Positions 7,539 to 16,439 of a stretch of DNA of 64,000 nucleotides are shown here, one piece after another; positions within the stretch are counted from its first letter, which is position 1, and each line of letters begins with the position of its first letter. Location of the stretch: the NCBI RefSeq assembly GCF_006438725.1, contig NZ_RCZD01000001.1, forward strand, positions 1-64,000, in the 5' to 3' direction. The stretch comes from Ewingella americana. GTDB taxonomy: Bacteria > Pseudomonadota > Gammaproteobacteria > Enterobacterales > Enterobacteriaceae. Under the pieces are notes generated by a model that saw only the letters and a list, made by a program, of their open reading frames with translations, had not been told where the DNA came from and searched no databases. Position numbers and translations under genes: made by a program.

Positions 7539-8642
7539 ATGTCATCAGACTCTGCATTTTCAGGTTCCCTGTTCCGGCATGCCGATCCTTTTCCGCTCGG
7601 CACACAAAGCGGCTTTGCGATGACCGTTCTCGGGCCACTGGCGGTAGAGAAACTCGGCGTGACCCTGATGCACGAGCATATTCTGCTCGACGCCTCGGGC
7701 AAATGGGTGCCGCCGTGTTGTTGCAGTGAAAGGCATATGGCTGAAATGCCAGTAAAAATCGAGAACCTCGGTGAATTACAGCACAACCCTTTAATGAGCC
7801 GCGATAACTGCCAGTTATTTGATGCTGATTTAGCAATAGAAGAGTTGATGAAATACCGCGCACTGGGCGGCGAAACAGTGGTGGACCCGACCAATATTGG
7901 TATCGGTCGCGATCCTAAAGCCTTGCAGCGCATTTCGCGTCTGACCGGCCTGAACATCATTATGGGCACCGGTTTTTACCTCGAACCGTCCCACCCTGAC
8001 TACGTCAAAACGCATTCGCTGGAAACGCTGACCGATCAGATTATTTATGACGTCGGTGGTTTCAGCGACAAACCCGAGGTGGTGGCGGGTCTGATTGGCG
8101 AAATCGGTGTGTCTGCGGCGTTTACGCCAAATGAAGAGAAATCACTGCGGGCCGCCGGGCGGGCCAGTGCCAGAACCGGCGTACCGATGCAAATCCACCT
8201 GCCCGGCTGGGAGCGTTACGGTCATAAGGTGCTGGATATTCTGGAGGAAGAAGGCACCTTGTTGCGCAATGTGGTGCTGTGTCATATGAACCCGAGCTTT
8301 GCGGACAAAAATTACCAGCGCACGCTGGCCGGGCGAGGTGCGTATCTGGAGTACGACATGATTGGGATGTCTTACTTTTACGCCGATGAAAACGTCCAGT
8401 CGCCGTCTGACGAAGATAACGCCCGCGCTATTTGCGAGCTGATCGATGACGGTTTTATCCAACAGGTATTGCTGTCGCAGGACGTTTTTCTGAAAACCAT
8501 GCTGACCAAATTTGGCGGTCAGGGTTATGGCTATATCCTCAAACATTTTGTGCCGCGCCTGCGCCGCCACGGTGTGACCGGTGAACAACTGGAAACGCTG
8601 CTGATTGGCAACCCAAAACGCGTTTTTGCCATAAAATCGTAA
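7539..8642 (+). CDS. Phosphotriesterase-family metal-dependent hydrolase
   Basis: A 367-residue amidohydrolase-fold protein. The first metal-binding motif HxH is in LMHEHILLD (His45, His47). GLIGEIGVS holds the position of the bridging Lys/Glu (here Glu), MQIHLPGW and VVLCHMNPS the two later His, and LLSQDVF the final Asp. PTE-like proteins linked to sugar operons are usually lactonases or deacylases rather than phosphotriesterases, and that is the more likely role here. AAGGATAG gives a good ribosome site; an internal ATG at 7619 would remove a poorly conserved 27-residue leader. It follows the permease by 4 bases and is followed by the M20 gene after 21. Confidence 0.85.
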   Translation: MSSDSAFSGSLFRHADPFPLGTQSGFAMTVLGPLAVEKLGVTLMHEHILLDASGKWVPPCCCSERHMAEMPVKIENLGELQHNPLMSRDNCQLFDADLAIEELMKYRALGGETVVDPTNIGIGRDPKALQRISRLTGLNIIMGTGFYLEPSHPDYVKTHSLETLTDQIIYDVGGFSDKPEVVAGLIGEIGVSAAFTPNEEKSLRAAGRASARTGVPMQIHLPGWERYGHKVLDILEEEGTLLRNVVLCHMNPSFADKNYQRTLAGRGAYLEYDMIGMSYFYADENVQSPSDEDNARAICELIDDGFIQQVLLSQDVFLKTMLTKFGGQGYGYILKHFVPRLRRHGVTGEQLETLLIGNPKRVFAIKS

Positions 8643-8663
8643 CCGTTTAGCCGGGGACTGAGC

Positions 8664-9803
8664 ATGAATGAAGACGTCATTACCCTGACCCGCGCCCTGC
8701 TGGGTTTCGATACCCTTAATCCGCCGGGTAACGAAGCGCAATGCCTGCGCTGGCTGGCGGACTTTCTTACTGAAAATAGTTTTGATGTTCAGCTGCATCA
8801 CTTCGGTGAAAACCGTTACAACCTGCTGGCTTCGCTGCCGGGGTCAACCGCCGGTAAACCGCTGGCCTTCACGGGTCATCTCGACACCGTGCCGCTCGGC
8901 AATGCGCCGTGGCAGTGGGATCCGTTCGCTGGTGAAATCGATAACGGCCGGATTTATGGACGTGGCAGCAGCGATATGAAAGCAGCCATTGCCGCCTTTA
9001 TTGTCGCCTGTATGAACAGTGCGGAAGCTATTGCTGCGGGAAACGGCGTAGTGCTGATTCTCACCGGAGGTGAGGAGACCGGCTGCGACGGTGCGCGGGC
9101 GATGATTAACGATCCTTCCATCACATTACCGCAACCCGGTGCGCTGATCGTCGGTGAACCGACGGCCAATTACCCGATAATCGGGCATAAAGGCGCGCTC
9201 TGGTTGCGCTGCGAAACACAGGGTAAAACCGCGCACGGCGCGATGCCGGAACTGGGCATTAATGCCATTTATCTGGCGGCAGACGCCATCGGTAAAATCC
9301 GCCATTTCGATCCCGGCCCGCCGCATCCGCTGATGAAAAAACCCACCCTGAACGTCGGCACTATCCGCGGCGGTCTGAATATCAACTCGGTGCCGGATCG
9401 CGCCAGTTTTGACGTCGACATACGCACCGACCCGACGCTGGTTCATACCCGGCTCAGAGAGCGATTACAGCACCACCTGAGTGACAGTGTCACGATATCT
9501 CCATTGGTTGACCTGCCTGCTGTGCTCACCGGGCGTCAACATCCGTGGATCCAAAGTGTCTTCGCACTCTGCGAACCGCTTCACGCCGCCCCTCTCGAAG
9601 CCCGGATTGTGCCCTATTTTACCGACGCCGCCCTGCTGATTAATGCGCTCGGCGCACCGCCCTGCATCATCCTCGGGCCGGGAGAACCTTCGATGGCGCA
9701 TCAGACCGATGAATATTGCGTGGTGGCACGCTTATATGAGGGAGTGGAGCTCTATCAGCAGTTGATACAGGACTATGGGGTAGCGCCCCAAAGCTGCCTT
9801 TAA
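8664..9803 (+). CDS. M20-family peptidase/deacylase (ArgE/DapE-like)
   Basis: A 379-residue dizinc hydrolase. Metal ligands and catalytic residues are visible as GHLDT (His72, Asp74), GRGSSDMK (Asp104), GGEETG (Glu137, Glu138), VGEPT and the C-terminal His in MAHQTDEY. The central dimerisation domain is present (GHKGALWLRCETQGKTAHGA). Such enzymes remove N-acyl groups or cleave small amides. As the last gene of the operon it may deacylate a product of the PTE-like enzyme, but the substrate is unknown. Its TAA stop at 9801-9803 is already the first part of the repeat that follows. Confidence 0.87.
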   Translation: MNEDVITLTRALLGFDTLNPPGNEAQCLRWLADFLTENSFDVQLHHFGENRYNLLASLPGSTAGKPLAFTGHLDTVPLGNAPWQWDPFAGEIDNGRIYGRGSSDMKAAIAAFIVACMNSAEAIAAGNGVVLILTGGEETGCDGARAMINDPSITLPQPGALIVGEPTANYPIIGHKGALWLRCETQGKTAHGAMPELGINAIYLAADAIGKIRHFDPGPPHPLMKKPTLNVGTIRGGLNINSVPDRASFDVDIRTDPTLVHTRLRERLQHHLSDSVTISPLVDLPAVLTGRQHPWIQSVFALCEPLHAAPLEARIVPYFTDAALLINALGAPPCIILGPGEPSMAHQTDEYCVVARLYEGVELYQQLIQDYGVAPQSCL

Positions 9804-10147
9804 ATTCAAATTCAAGATCGTGGGCGTCGGCCCACACCTAAGACCTTGGGCTGCCGCCCAAACCCGCCCAAAAGGAGGCGTAAACGCGCCTCCTCTTGGA
9901 ACTCCTGCGTTTTTTTATGCGGCTTCAGCAGCTGCGCTGGTCACAATGGCCGTGTTTCAGGTATTTCTGTTATAGCCGCAAACTCCGCCGCTGCGCGGTA
10001 CTCTCATTTCGGGTTCGGACCAGCTCGAATAAAAACCTCTCGCCGTTTCTCACCGCTCACTCGACGTCGTTTTGAACGCGGCCTCGACATTTTTAAGGAC
10101 AAACACAGCACAGGTTTTGAAGTTAAAGTCGAAATTGAAGACAAAAC
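9801..10147 (+). repeat. Dispersed intergenic repeat, copy A (one arm, plus orientation)
   Basis: It starts at the stop codon of the M20 gene with TTAAATTCAAATTCAA, continues with small hairpins GTGGGC/GCCCAC and TTGGGC/GCCCAA, and a larger stem-loop at 9868-9899 with loop TAAACG. The 14-base core GGCCGTGTTTCAGG is at 9948-9961, followed by GTTATAGCCGCAAA, a CG-rich hairpin block, GACGTCGTTTTGAACGCGGCC and an AT-rich centre. It separates two convergent genes and runs into the last codons of the LysR gene. Related copies occur near 24.4, 39.8, 46.3 and 50.8 kb. Confidence 0.85.
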
Positions 10148-11010
10148 AGCTTGTGCCGTATTAACTGCTTCAGCTTCAGCGCAGCCTGCGATGACGGCTG
10201 ATCTTTACGGCTGAGTAAAATCACCTCAAACGGCAGAGCTTCCACCACGGGCAGAATTTTAAGTTGGTTGATGTAACGCCGCGCAGTAAAAGTATCGACG
10301 ACGCCAACGCCACCACCGGCCAGCACCAGATCGGCGATCACCGAGTAGGTTTTAATGTGCAGTTGTGAACGTGGCGTCAGGCCGTTTTCGCGTAATACAC
10401 GGCTGAGCACCTGACCAAGCGGGTCTTGCTGCTGCAACATCAGTAAATCGTTGTCGCACAGCCAGCTCAGCGAAACCGGCCCTTCCTGCGGGCTGTCAGG
10501 AGGTAACAGCGCCACCATATCAGCATGGTAGATAGACTCGGAGATCAACTCGGACGAAACCTGCTCGCCGAAAGCCAGCGCGAAATCCATCTTATAATGC
10601 AGCAGATCCTGACTCAGCGTGTTGAAGTGACCAGTCACCAGTTCGACACTGCCACCGGGGATCTGACGGCGAAAATCCACCAGCACCGGTGCCATCACGC
10701 TGTGGCCCAGTGCATGCGCCGAGCCGATACGCACATGCTGCCCTTCGCCCTGGCGCAGCTGTTCTGCCAGCACGCCGATGGCCTGAATGTGGCTGAACAG
10801 CGCCTCAACTTCCGGCATCAGCCGACGCCCTTCTGGCGTGACGATCAATCCCTGCGGGCTGCGCTCAAACAGCGTAAAGCCCAGCTGTTGCTCGGCATGA
10901 TTGAGCACCCGGCTGACATTCGGCTGCGACACGTTGAGCAAGCGCGCCGCGCCGCTGACGCTGCCCGCCTGTAAGACCGCCTGAAACACTTCGATATGAC
11001 GTAAACGCAT
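10123..11010 (-). CDS. LysR-family transcriptional regulator
   Basis: About 295 residues with an N-terminal winged helix-turn-helix (LRHIEVFQAVLQAGSVSGAARLLNVSQPNVSRVLNHAEQQLG) and the usual two-lobed effector domain. ATG at 11010 has GAAGGT 10 bases upstream; a GTG at 11028 is the alternative. It lies 68 bp downstream of the M55 aminopeptidase on the same strand, so it may control, and be read from, the D-peptide operon. Its final residues (CLQFRL) and stop are encoded by repeat A, so the original C-terminus may have been replaced. Confidence 0.88.
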   Translation of the reverse strand: MRLRHIEVFQAVLQAGSVSGAARLLNVSQPNVSRVLNHAEQQLGFTLFERSPQGLIVTPEGRRLMPEVEALFSHIQAIGVLAEQLRQGEGQHVRIGSAHALGHSVMAPVLVDFRRQIPGGSVELVTGHFNTLSQDLLHYKMDFALAFGEQVSSELISESIYHADMVALLPPDSPQEGPVSLSWLCDNDLLMLQQQDPLGQVLSRVLRENGLTPRSQLHIKTYSVIADLVLAGGGVGVVDTFTARRYINQLKILPVVEALPFEVILLSRKDQPSSQAALKLKQLIRHKLFCLQFRL

Positions 11011-11077
11011 ACGCTTAATGACCTTCACAAAATCCGATGTCTGAAAGTAGCAAAAAGCTCAGTCGTTCGCTGATCTA

Positions 11078-11899
11078 TTATTTCTGCGTTGATGCCAGAT
11101 AAGAGAAGGCGCTCAGTAAGCTGATGACCGGTGCAACGCTGGCACTGGTGTAACTGACGGTGACGGCGTCAAGGCGCTCGACGCCGGGGATCAACATGAA
11201 GATATCCGCCAGCACCGGTTTAGTCACCATCAGTTCGAGGGTATACGGCGAGGCGAAACGGTTAGTGATCCCCGGTACGGCTTTGGTGACGGCAAGGGTG
11301 GCCTGCTTGCGGATCTGAGCGCGGGCAATCGCCGGGCTGTCAGATTCGGCGGCGTTGGCGGAAATTGCGCGTTTCACACAGACAAACTGTGCATACGGAT
11401 AGTGCTGGTTGATCCACCTTTCCAGCTGGTCATCACCGGTCACCAGCCATAATGGCACGTTGAGTTCGGCAGCCGCCGCGGCGTAAAGATCACTTTCACC
11501 CACCACCTGCCCGTTCAGTTTTACCCGGTAAAACGCCCGTCCATTAATGGTATGCGCCAACACCCCGGATTCACCGGCAGCGGTATGGAAACCCACCAGC
11601 ATCAGGCCGTCATATTGCTGTTGCGCAATACCTTCAATCATCGATAAAGCCCGGGGTTTGCCCTGGACCAGGCGCGCACGGGGATCGATATTTTCAGCCC
11701 GCAGATTTTGCATCGTCGCGTGGCTGTCTGCCACCGTGACAGTGGTTGCGCCACCGGCAAATGCGCCGTCAATCGCGGCATTCACTTCTTGCTCCATTAA
11801 TGCACGGGCAGCCTCATAGTCCGCATTGCCAGGGCTGCACTGCTCAGGGCGCATCACGCCCGCCACACCTTCGATATCGGCAGAGATAAAGATTTTCAT
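11078..11899 (-). CDS. M55 D-aminopeptidase (DppA-like)
   Basis: A 273-residue zinc peptidase of family M55. The metal ligands fall at the positions known from Bacillus DppA: Asp8 and Glu10 in SADIEGVAGV, His60 in ADSHATM, His105 in GFHTAA and Glu135 in VVGESDLYA; His116 in LAHTINGR matches the catalytic His. DppA releases N-terminal D-amino acids from peptides such as D-Ala-D-Ala. It overlaps the S58 peptidase gene by 4 bases (ATGA). Context with a dipeptide importer, an epimerase and DUF1611 fits breakdown of cell-wall peptides. Confidence 0.93.
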   Translation of the reverse strand: MKIFISADIEGVAGVMRPEQCSPGNADYEAARALMEQEVNAAIDGAFAGGATTVTVADSHATMQNLRAENIDPRARLVQGKPRALSMIEGIAQQQYDGLMLVGFHTAAGESGVLAHTINGRAFYRVKLNGQVVGESDLYAAAAAELNVPLWLVTGDDQLERWINQHYPYAQFVCVKRAISANAAESDSPAIARAQIRKQATLAVTKAVPGITNRFASPYTLELMVTKPVLADIFMLIPGVERLDAVTVSYTSASVAPVISLLSAFSYLASTQK

Positions 11900-12963
11900 G
11901 ATGATTTCTCGTTGTAGTGATCCAAAATATCCCGCAAGGAAACGCGGTGATTACCGCGAAATCCGGTAACAGATTCAGCACTGAGCATGGCGTCCTGCAC
12001 GGCCTGTTCGGTGGCGTCTGCGGCCATCGCCAGCAGCGGCTCAAGAGCCAGATCGGCGGGCAGAATACCGGCGCGTTGGGTAGAAAACGCCAGCGAAATA
12101 TCCCCGGAACCGTGGCCCCAGTAGCTTCCCAGACGGCCTAACCCGGCACCGGCCCGTTTAGCGATACGTGTAAGCTGACGGCTGTCGAGATACCGGTCAC
12201 AGGCCATAATAATAATCACCGATCCCGCATCAACCTGCGGTGCCAGCTGCGGCAAGATGTTCTGTACCGCCGCACCGACCCGCACACCATCAAGGGTCAG
12301 TTCAGACAGCGTACCAAAATTGGCCAGCACCAGAACGCCAAGCGTGGCATTGAGGCTCTCGCACCAGCGCGACGCGGTGCCAATCCCGCCTTTCAGCCCG
12401 AAACAGCTCATTCCGCGCCCGGCCCCCACGCTGCCACGGGCGAAGTCGCAACGGGCGGTATCCAGCGCGGCCAGCACGTGGTTTTCAGTGACCGCCATCG
12501 CCTGAATATCATTGAGATAGAAGTCATTGCATTCGAGGATCAGCGGATTGATGGTCGGATCAGGGCGTCCGATGTGCGGAAATTGCTGGCAGCTGCGCTT
12601 CACCAGTGCGTTGAAGAGAGTACCGGTGGCGAAGGTGTTGCTGAGCAAAATGGGCGTTTGCAGTTCGCCCAATTCCATTAGCTGAATGAGCCCCATGGGT
12701 TTAGCAAAACCGTTAAGTACCGAGACGCCACAGGGCAAAGGCTGGGCATAAAGATTGTCGCCGGGAGGCACAATCGCGGTGACACCCGTCTGCACATCGC
12801 CCGCCGCCAGTGTGCTGTGGCCGACGGTGATACCGGCCACATCGCTCAGGCTGTTGCCCGGTCCACAGGGAAAACGCGGATGGAAAATCTGCCGCTTATC
12901 AGCCCAACGTTGGCGCAGCGTCTGCAGGCCGGGTGAGGAAAAATCATCAGTTTCTGTTGTCAT
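11896..12963 (-). CDS. S58/P1-family self-processing aminopeptidase (DmpA/BapA-like)
   Basis: A 355-residue N-terminal-nucleophile hydrolase that should cleave itself into two chains. The family motif [20 protein letters not shown] covers residues 180-199, GVLVLANFG (209-217) holds the oxyanion Asn215, and the predicted cleavage is Gly247-Ser248 in DAGSVIII, with [11 protein letters not shown] further on. DmpA-like enzymes remove D- or L-amino acids, or beta-amino acids, from the N-terminus of peptides. It is coupled to the neighbours by 4-base overlaps on both sides (11896-11899 and 12960-12963). Confidence 0.9.
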   Translation of the reverse strand: MTTETDDFSSPGLQTLRQRWADKRQIFHPRFPCGPGNSLSDVAGITVGHSTLAAGDVQTGVTAIVPPGDNLYAQPLPCGVSVLNGFAKPMGLIQLMELGELQTPILLSNTFATGTLFNALVKRSCQQFPHIGRPDPTINPLILECNDFYLNDIQAMAVTENHVLAALDTARCDFARGSVGAGRGMSCFGLKGGIGTASRWCESLNATLGVLVLANFGTLSELTLDGVRVGAAVQNILPQLAPQVDAGSVIIIMACDRYLDSRQLTRIAKRAGAGLGRLGSYWGHGSGDISLAFSTQRAGILPADLALEPLLAMAADATEQAVQDAMLSAESVTGFRGNHRVSLRDILDHYNEKSS

Positions 12964-13850
12964 TTCTTCAGTTTAGGATCCAGCGTGTCGCGCAGGGCGT
13001 CACCCAGCAAGTTAAAAGCCAATACCGTGAGGAAGATCGCAAGACCGGGGAACACGCTGACATGCCACTTACCGGCCATCATCATGTTGCGGCTCATCGC
13101 CAGAATGTTGCCCCACTCCGGCACGTCCGGCTCAGGGCCGAGGCCGATAAAACTGAGACTGGCCGCCGTCAGGATACTGGTACCGATGCGCATGGTGAAA
13201 TAGACGATCACGTTCGACAGTGTGCCGGGCAAAATATGACGCAGCAGCACCACGCGGTCAGGCGCACCAACGCAGCGAACCGCTTCAACATAGGGACTTT
13301 GTTTGATAAATAACGTGGCGGCACGCACGATGCGCGCAAACACCGGCACACTGAACACCGCCACCGCGATAATCACGTTGTTGAGGCCAGGGCCGAGGAT
13401 CGCCACCACAGCAATCGCCAGCAGCATACCGGGGAAAGCAAACAGCACGTCCGAACCCCGCATGATCAGCATATCCAGCCATTTGCCGTAATAGCCCGCC
13501 AACAGCCCGAGAAACACACCCACCACCATACCGAGCGTGACCGAGAAGACACCGACGTACAGCGAAATGCGCGAACCATAAATGATACGGCTCAGCACGT
13601 CGCGGCCCAGATCATCGGTTCCAAACCAGTGCGTGGCCGAAGGGCCAGCGCCGAGCGCCATCCAGTCGGGTGTCATCGGGTCATACGGGGCCAGCCACGG
13701 GGCAAAGATGGCGATCAGCACCAACAGCAGGATAAATCCCCCCGCCACCACGGCCATCGGATGGCGGATAAATGCATGAAAAAAATCGTACCAGGGGGAA
13801 CGGATGTCGTCGTTCTGCGGTGCAAGCGTGACAATTACAGGCTCAGTCAT
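12960..13850 (-). CDS. Dipeptide ABC transporter permease, DppC type
   Basis: A 296-residue permease with an N-terminal OppC_N-like span ([35 protein letters not shown]), the [21 protein letters not shown] motif typical of DppC/GsiD, five further spans and the coupling loop [23 protein letters not shown]. It pairs with the DppB-type permease encoded 9 bp upstream. It brings peptides delivered by the binding protein at 14860 into the cytoplasm. Confidence 0.94.
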   Translation of the reverse strand: MTEPVIVTLAPQNDDIRSPWYDFFHAFIRHPMAVVAGGFILLLVLIAIFAPWLAPYDPMTPDWMALGAGPSATHWFGTDDLGRDVLSRIIYGSRISLYVGVFSVTLGMVVGVFLGLLAGYYGKWLDMLIMRGSDVLFAFPGMLLAIAVVAILGPGLNNVIIAVAVFSVPVFARIVRAATLFIKQSPYVEAVRCVGAPDRVVLLRHILPGTLSNVIVYFTMRIGTSILTAASLSFIGLGPEPDVPEWGNILAMSRNMMMAGKWHVSVFPGLAIFLTVLAFNLLGDALRDTLDPKLKK

Positions 13851-13859
13851 AAGGCCTCC

Positions 13860-14780
13860 TTAACGCAGACGGATAGCCGGGTTAACCACCGCATAGAGCA
13901 GGTCCACCAGCAGGTTAATCAGAATAAATTCGAACACAAACAGCATCACCAGCGCCTGAATCACCGGCTGATCCTGCGTTTTGATCGACTCAATCAGCAG
14001 CCAGCCCAGACCCGGCCAACTGAATACGCTCTCAACAATGATCGAGCCGCCGAGCAGGAACCCGAATTGCAGGCCGAGCATGGTAATAATCGGGATCAGC
14101 GCATTGCGCATGATGTGTTTCCAGGTCACCCGCTGCGCGCGCAACCCTTTGGCGTTGGCGGTGCGGACATAATCCTCTTGCGCCACGTCGAGAAACGCCG
14201 AGCGGGTAAAACGCGCCATCACTGCCGCCACCGATGACCCCAGCGTGATCGCCGGTAAGATAATGTCACTGGGATGGTTAAATCCGCTGACCGAAAACAG
14301 CCCGAACGGCATGGCAACGAACTGGATCAACAGTAACCCCAGCCAAAACGGCGGCATGGAAATCCCCCCCACCGCCATACTCATCAGCGTCCAGTCCTGC
14401 CATTTCCCGCGCTTTAGCGCCGACACCACGCCGATCACCAATCCCAATACCACTGACCAGGCAAAACCGGCCAGCGCCAGCAATAACGTCGGCATAAAGC
14501 CACTTTCAATGACGCTGCTGACCGGCTGACGGGTGCGGTAGGTGGTACCTAAATCGCCATGTACCATGCCGTCGAGCCAGCGCCAGTACTGCGCAGGCAG
14601 CGGATCGTTGAGGCCAAGCAGTTGCCGTGCTGACTCCACCGCTTCGATCGGTGCATCCTGTCCGGCGTAAATACGTGCAGGGTCACCCGGCAGTAGCTTG
14701 ATGAAACCAAAAACCAGCAACGACACCACCAAGAGCACCGGGATCATTTCCAGTAACCGGCGGATAAAATAGGTCAGCAT
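13860..14780 (-). CDS. Dipeptide ABC transporter permease, DppB type
   Basis: A 306-residue inner-membrane protein starting MLTYFIRRLLEMIPVLLVVSLLVFGFI, with the KLLPGDPARIYAG motif and the coupling loop DYVRTANAKGLRAQRVTWKHIMRNALIPI characteristic of DppB/GsiC permeases. About six spans. It follows the binding-protein gene after a 79-bp gap that contains a strong hairpin (14817-14845). Confidence 0.94.
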   Translation of the reverse strand: MLTYFIRRLLEMIPVLLVVSLLVFGFIKLLPGDPARIYAGQDAPIEAVESARQLLGLNDPLPAQYWRWLDGMVHGDLGTTYRTRQPVSSVIESGFMPTLLLALAGFAWSVVLGLVIGVVSALKRGKWQDWTLMSMAVGGISMPPFWLGLLLIQFVAMPFGLFSVSGFNHPSDIILPAITLGSSVAAVMARFTRSAFLDVAQEDYVRTANAKGLRAQRVTWKHIMRNALIPIITMLGLQFGFLLGGSIIVESVFSWPGLGWLLIESIKTQDQPVIQALVMLFVFEFILINLLVDLLYAVVNPAIRLR

Positions 14781-14816
14781 AAATGTGTTTCCCGTACCTT
14801 CATGACAGGTGGTGCT

Positions 14817-14845
14817 GGCTCCCCCCGCGTCTCACGGGAGGAGCC
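14817..14845 (-). terminator. Intercistronic hairpin between binding protein and permease genes
   Basis: GGCTCC (14817-14822) and GGAGCC (14840-14845) close a GC-rich stem that continues inward with further pairs. Without a T tail it is more likely an mRNA 3'-end stabiliser or partial attenuator. It would keep the binding-protein message more abundant than the permease message, a common arrangement in ABC import operons. Confidence 0.5.
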
Positions 14846-14859
14846 GAACAACCAGAAAA

Positions 14860-16404
14860 TTACTTAAACTCTGCCTGATTGAAGATCAGCGAACCGTCCG
14901 CCAACATATACACGCCGGAGAGATCTTTGCTCTTGCCGACCAGATTGTCCGGTACGCCGAGGTAAGCCATCGGCGCATCAGCCCACAGCAGCTTTTGCGC
15001 GTCGGCGTAAGCCGCTTTACGTTTGGCAGGGTCAGCCGTTTGCAGGCCCGCCGTAATGGCCTCATCCACCTGCTTGTTACTGTAGTAGGAGACGTTATAG
15101 CCGGTTGGGATCCAGGATTCGGTGGCAAACAGCGGACGCAGCGCCCAGTCGGCATCACCGGTTGACGCCGACCACGCGCCGTAATACATCTCGACTTTGG
15201 CATCCGCCGGTTTCGGCGTACTCCACAGACGCTGGTTCAGCGAACCGGAGTCCATCGGCACCAGTTTCACCCGTACGCCAATCAGCGACAGTTGCTGTTT
15301 GAGGAACTGGCCGCTGCGGATGCGGTCAGTTTTGTTGGAGCTCCAGAGTTCAACATCAAAGCCGTTCTCGTAACCGGCATCTTTCATCAGCGCTTTCGCT
15401 TTAGCGATGTTGTAGCTGTAATCCGGTGAAGTCTGCTTCTCATAGAACTGGACGTTTTTTGGCAGCGGTGACGTGGACGGCGAACCCAGACCCGCGAAAC
15501 CGACTTTCAGCCACAGGTTACGGTCGATGGCGTAGTTAATCGCCTGTCGCACACGCACGTCTGAGAACTCTTTTTTCTGCGTATTGAACGCGATGTAATA
15601 AAGGTAGATGCCGGGGTTTTGCGAGATATCCAGTTTCGGATCGCTTTTCACGGTATCGACCAGATCCGATGGCAGCGGATACACGGCATCCACGCCGCCT
15701 GATTTGAGTTTTGCCACCTGGGTGGAGTCTTCCGGCGTCGGGTAAAGCGTCACGGAGTCCACTTTTGGCCAGCCTTTTTGCCAGTAGTTATCGTACTTCA
15801 CCAGCTTGACGTCTTTGCCCTGCTGCCATTCGACAAACTTAAACGGCCCGGTCCCCACCGGGTGCACGCTCAGATCCTGCTCATTCGGATACTGTTTCAG
15901 CACCGCCGGGCTGTGCATCACCGCCGAGGGGTGCGCCAGCGTGTTGATCATCGCGCCAAAAGGTTTGTTCAGGGTGATTTTCACCTGATACGGCGTCATC
16001 ACGTCGACCGATTTGATCATACTGAACAGCGCGTTGCGCTTCAGGTGATTGGCCGGGTTAGCGAGCCGGTCGAGGTTGATTTTCACGGCATCGGCGTTGA
16101 ACGGCGTGCCGTCCTGGAAGGTCACGTCATGGCGCAGATTGATGGTGAATTCGGTGGCGTCACTGTTACTGGTGTAATCGGTGGCCAGTACCGGCACCAC
16201 CGCCATTTTGCTGTCGAACTGGAACAGACGTTCGAAAATAGCGCTCTGCACGGAGTAACTCAGGGTGTCCGTGGTGTCGTGCGGGTCAAATCCCGTCATG
16301 TCGGCGTACATAGAGATGCGCAGGTCTTTGGCCTGGGCCGTGGCCGAAAAACTGAGCACCAGTGCGGCAGCTACCAGGGTTTTACGTAAAAAAGTCGATT
16401 GCAT
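14860..16404 (-). CDS. Periplasmic peptide-binding protein (SBP_bac_5)
   Basis: A 514-residue extracellular solute-binding protein of family 5 with a signal peptide (MQSTFLRKTLVAAALVLSFSATAQA, cut before KDLR). Family landmarks include the MTGFDPHDT and LFQFDSKMAVVPVLA segments near the N-terminus, FQDGTPFNADAVKINLDR, VGTGPFKFVEW and the C-terminal AKALMKDAGYENGFDVEL. It resembles GsiB/DppA-type proteins that bind di- to tetrapeptides or glutathione. AGGAGA precedes ATG 16404 by about 6 bases. Fused ATPase upstream, permeases downstream. Confidence 0.93.
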   Translation of the reverse strand: MQSTFLRKTLVAAALVLSFSATAQAKDLRISMYADMTGFDPHDTTDTLSYSVQSAIFERLFQFDSKMAVVPVLATDYTSNSDATEFTINLRHDVTFQDGTPFNADAVKINLDRLANPANHLKRNALFSMIKSVDVMTPYQVKITLNKPFGAMINTLAHPSAVMHSPAVLKQYPNEQDLSVHPVGTGPFKFVEWQQGKDVKLVKYDNYWQKGWPKVDSVTLYPTPEDSTQVAKLKSGGVDAVYPLPSDLVDTVKSDPKLDISQNPGIYLYYIAFNTQKKEFSDVRVRQAINYAIDRNLWLKVGFAGLGSPSTSPLPKNVQFYEKQTSPDYSYNIAKAKALMKDAGYENGFDVELWSSNKTDRIRSGQFLKQQLSLIGVRVKLVPMDSGSLNQRLWSTPKPADAKVEMYYGAWSASTGDADWALRPLFATESWIPTGYNVSYYSNKQVDEAITAGLQTADPAKRKAAYADAQKLLWADAPMAYLGVPDNLVGKSKDLSGVYMLADGSLIFNQAEFK

Positions 16405-16439
16405 GTACTTCTCCTGTGTGTCCCAAAAATAAGCGTAAA

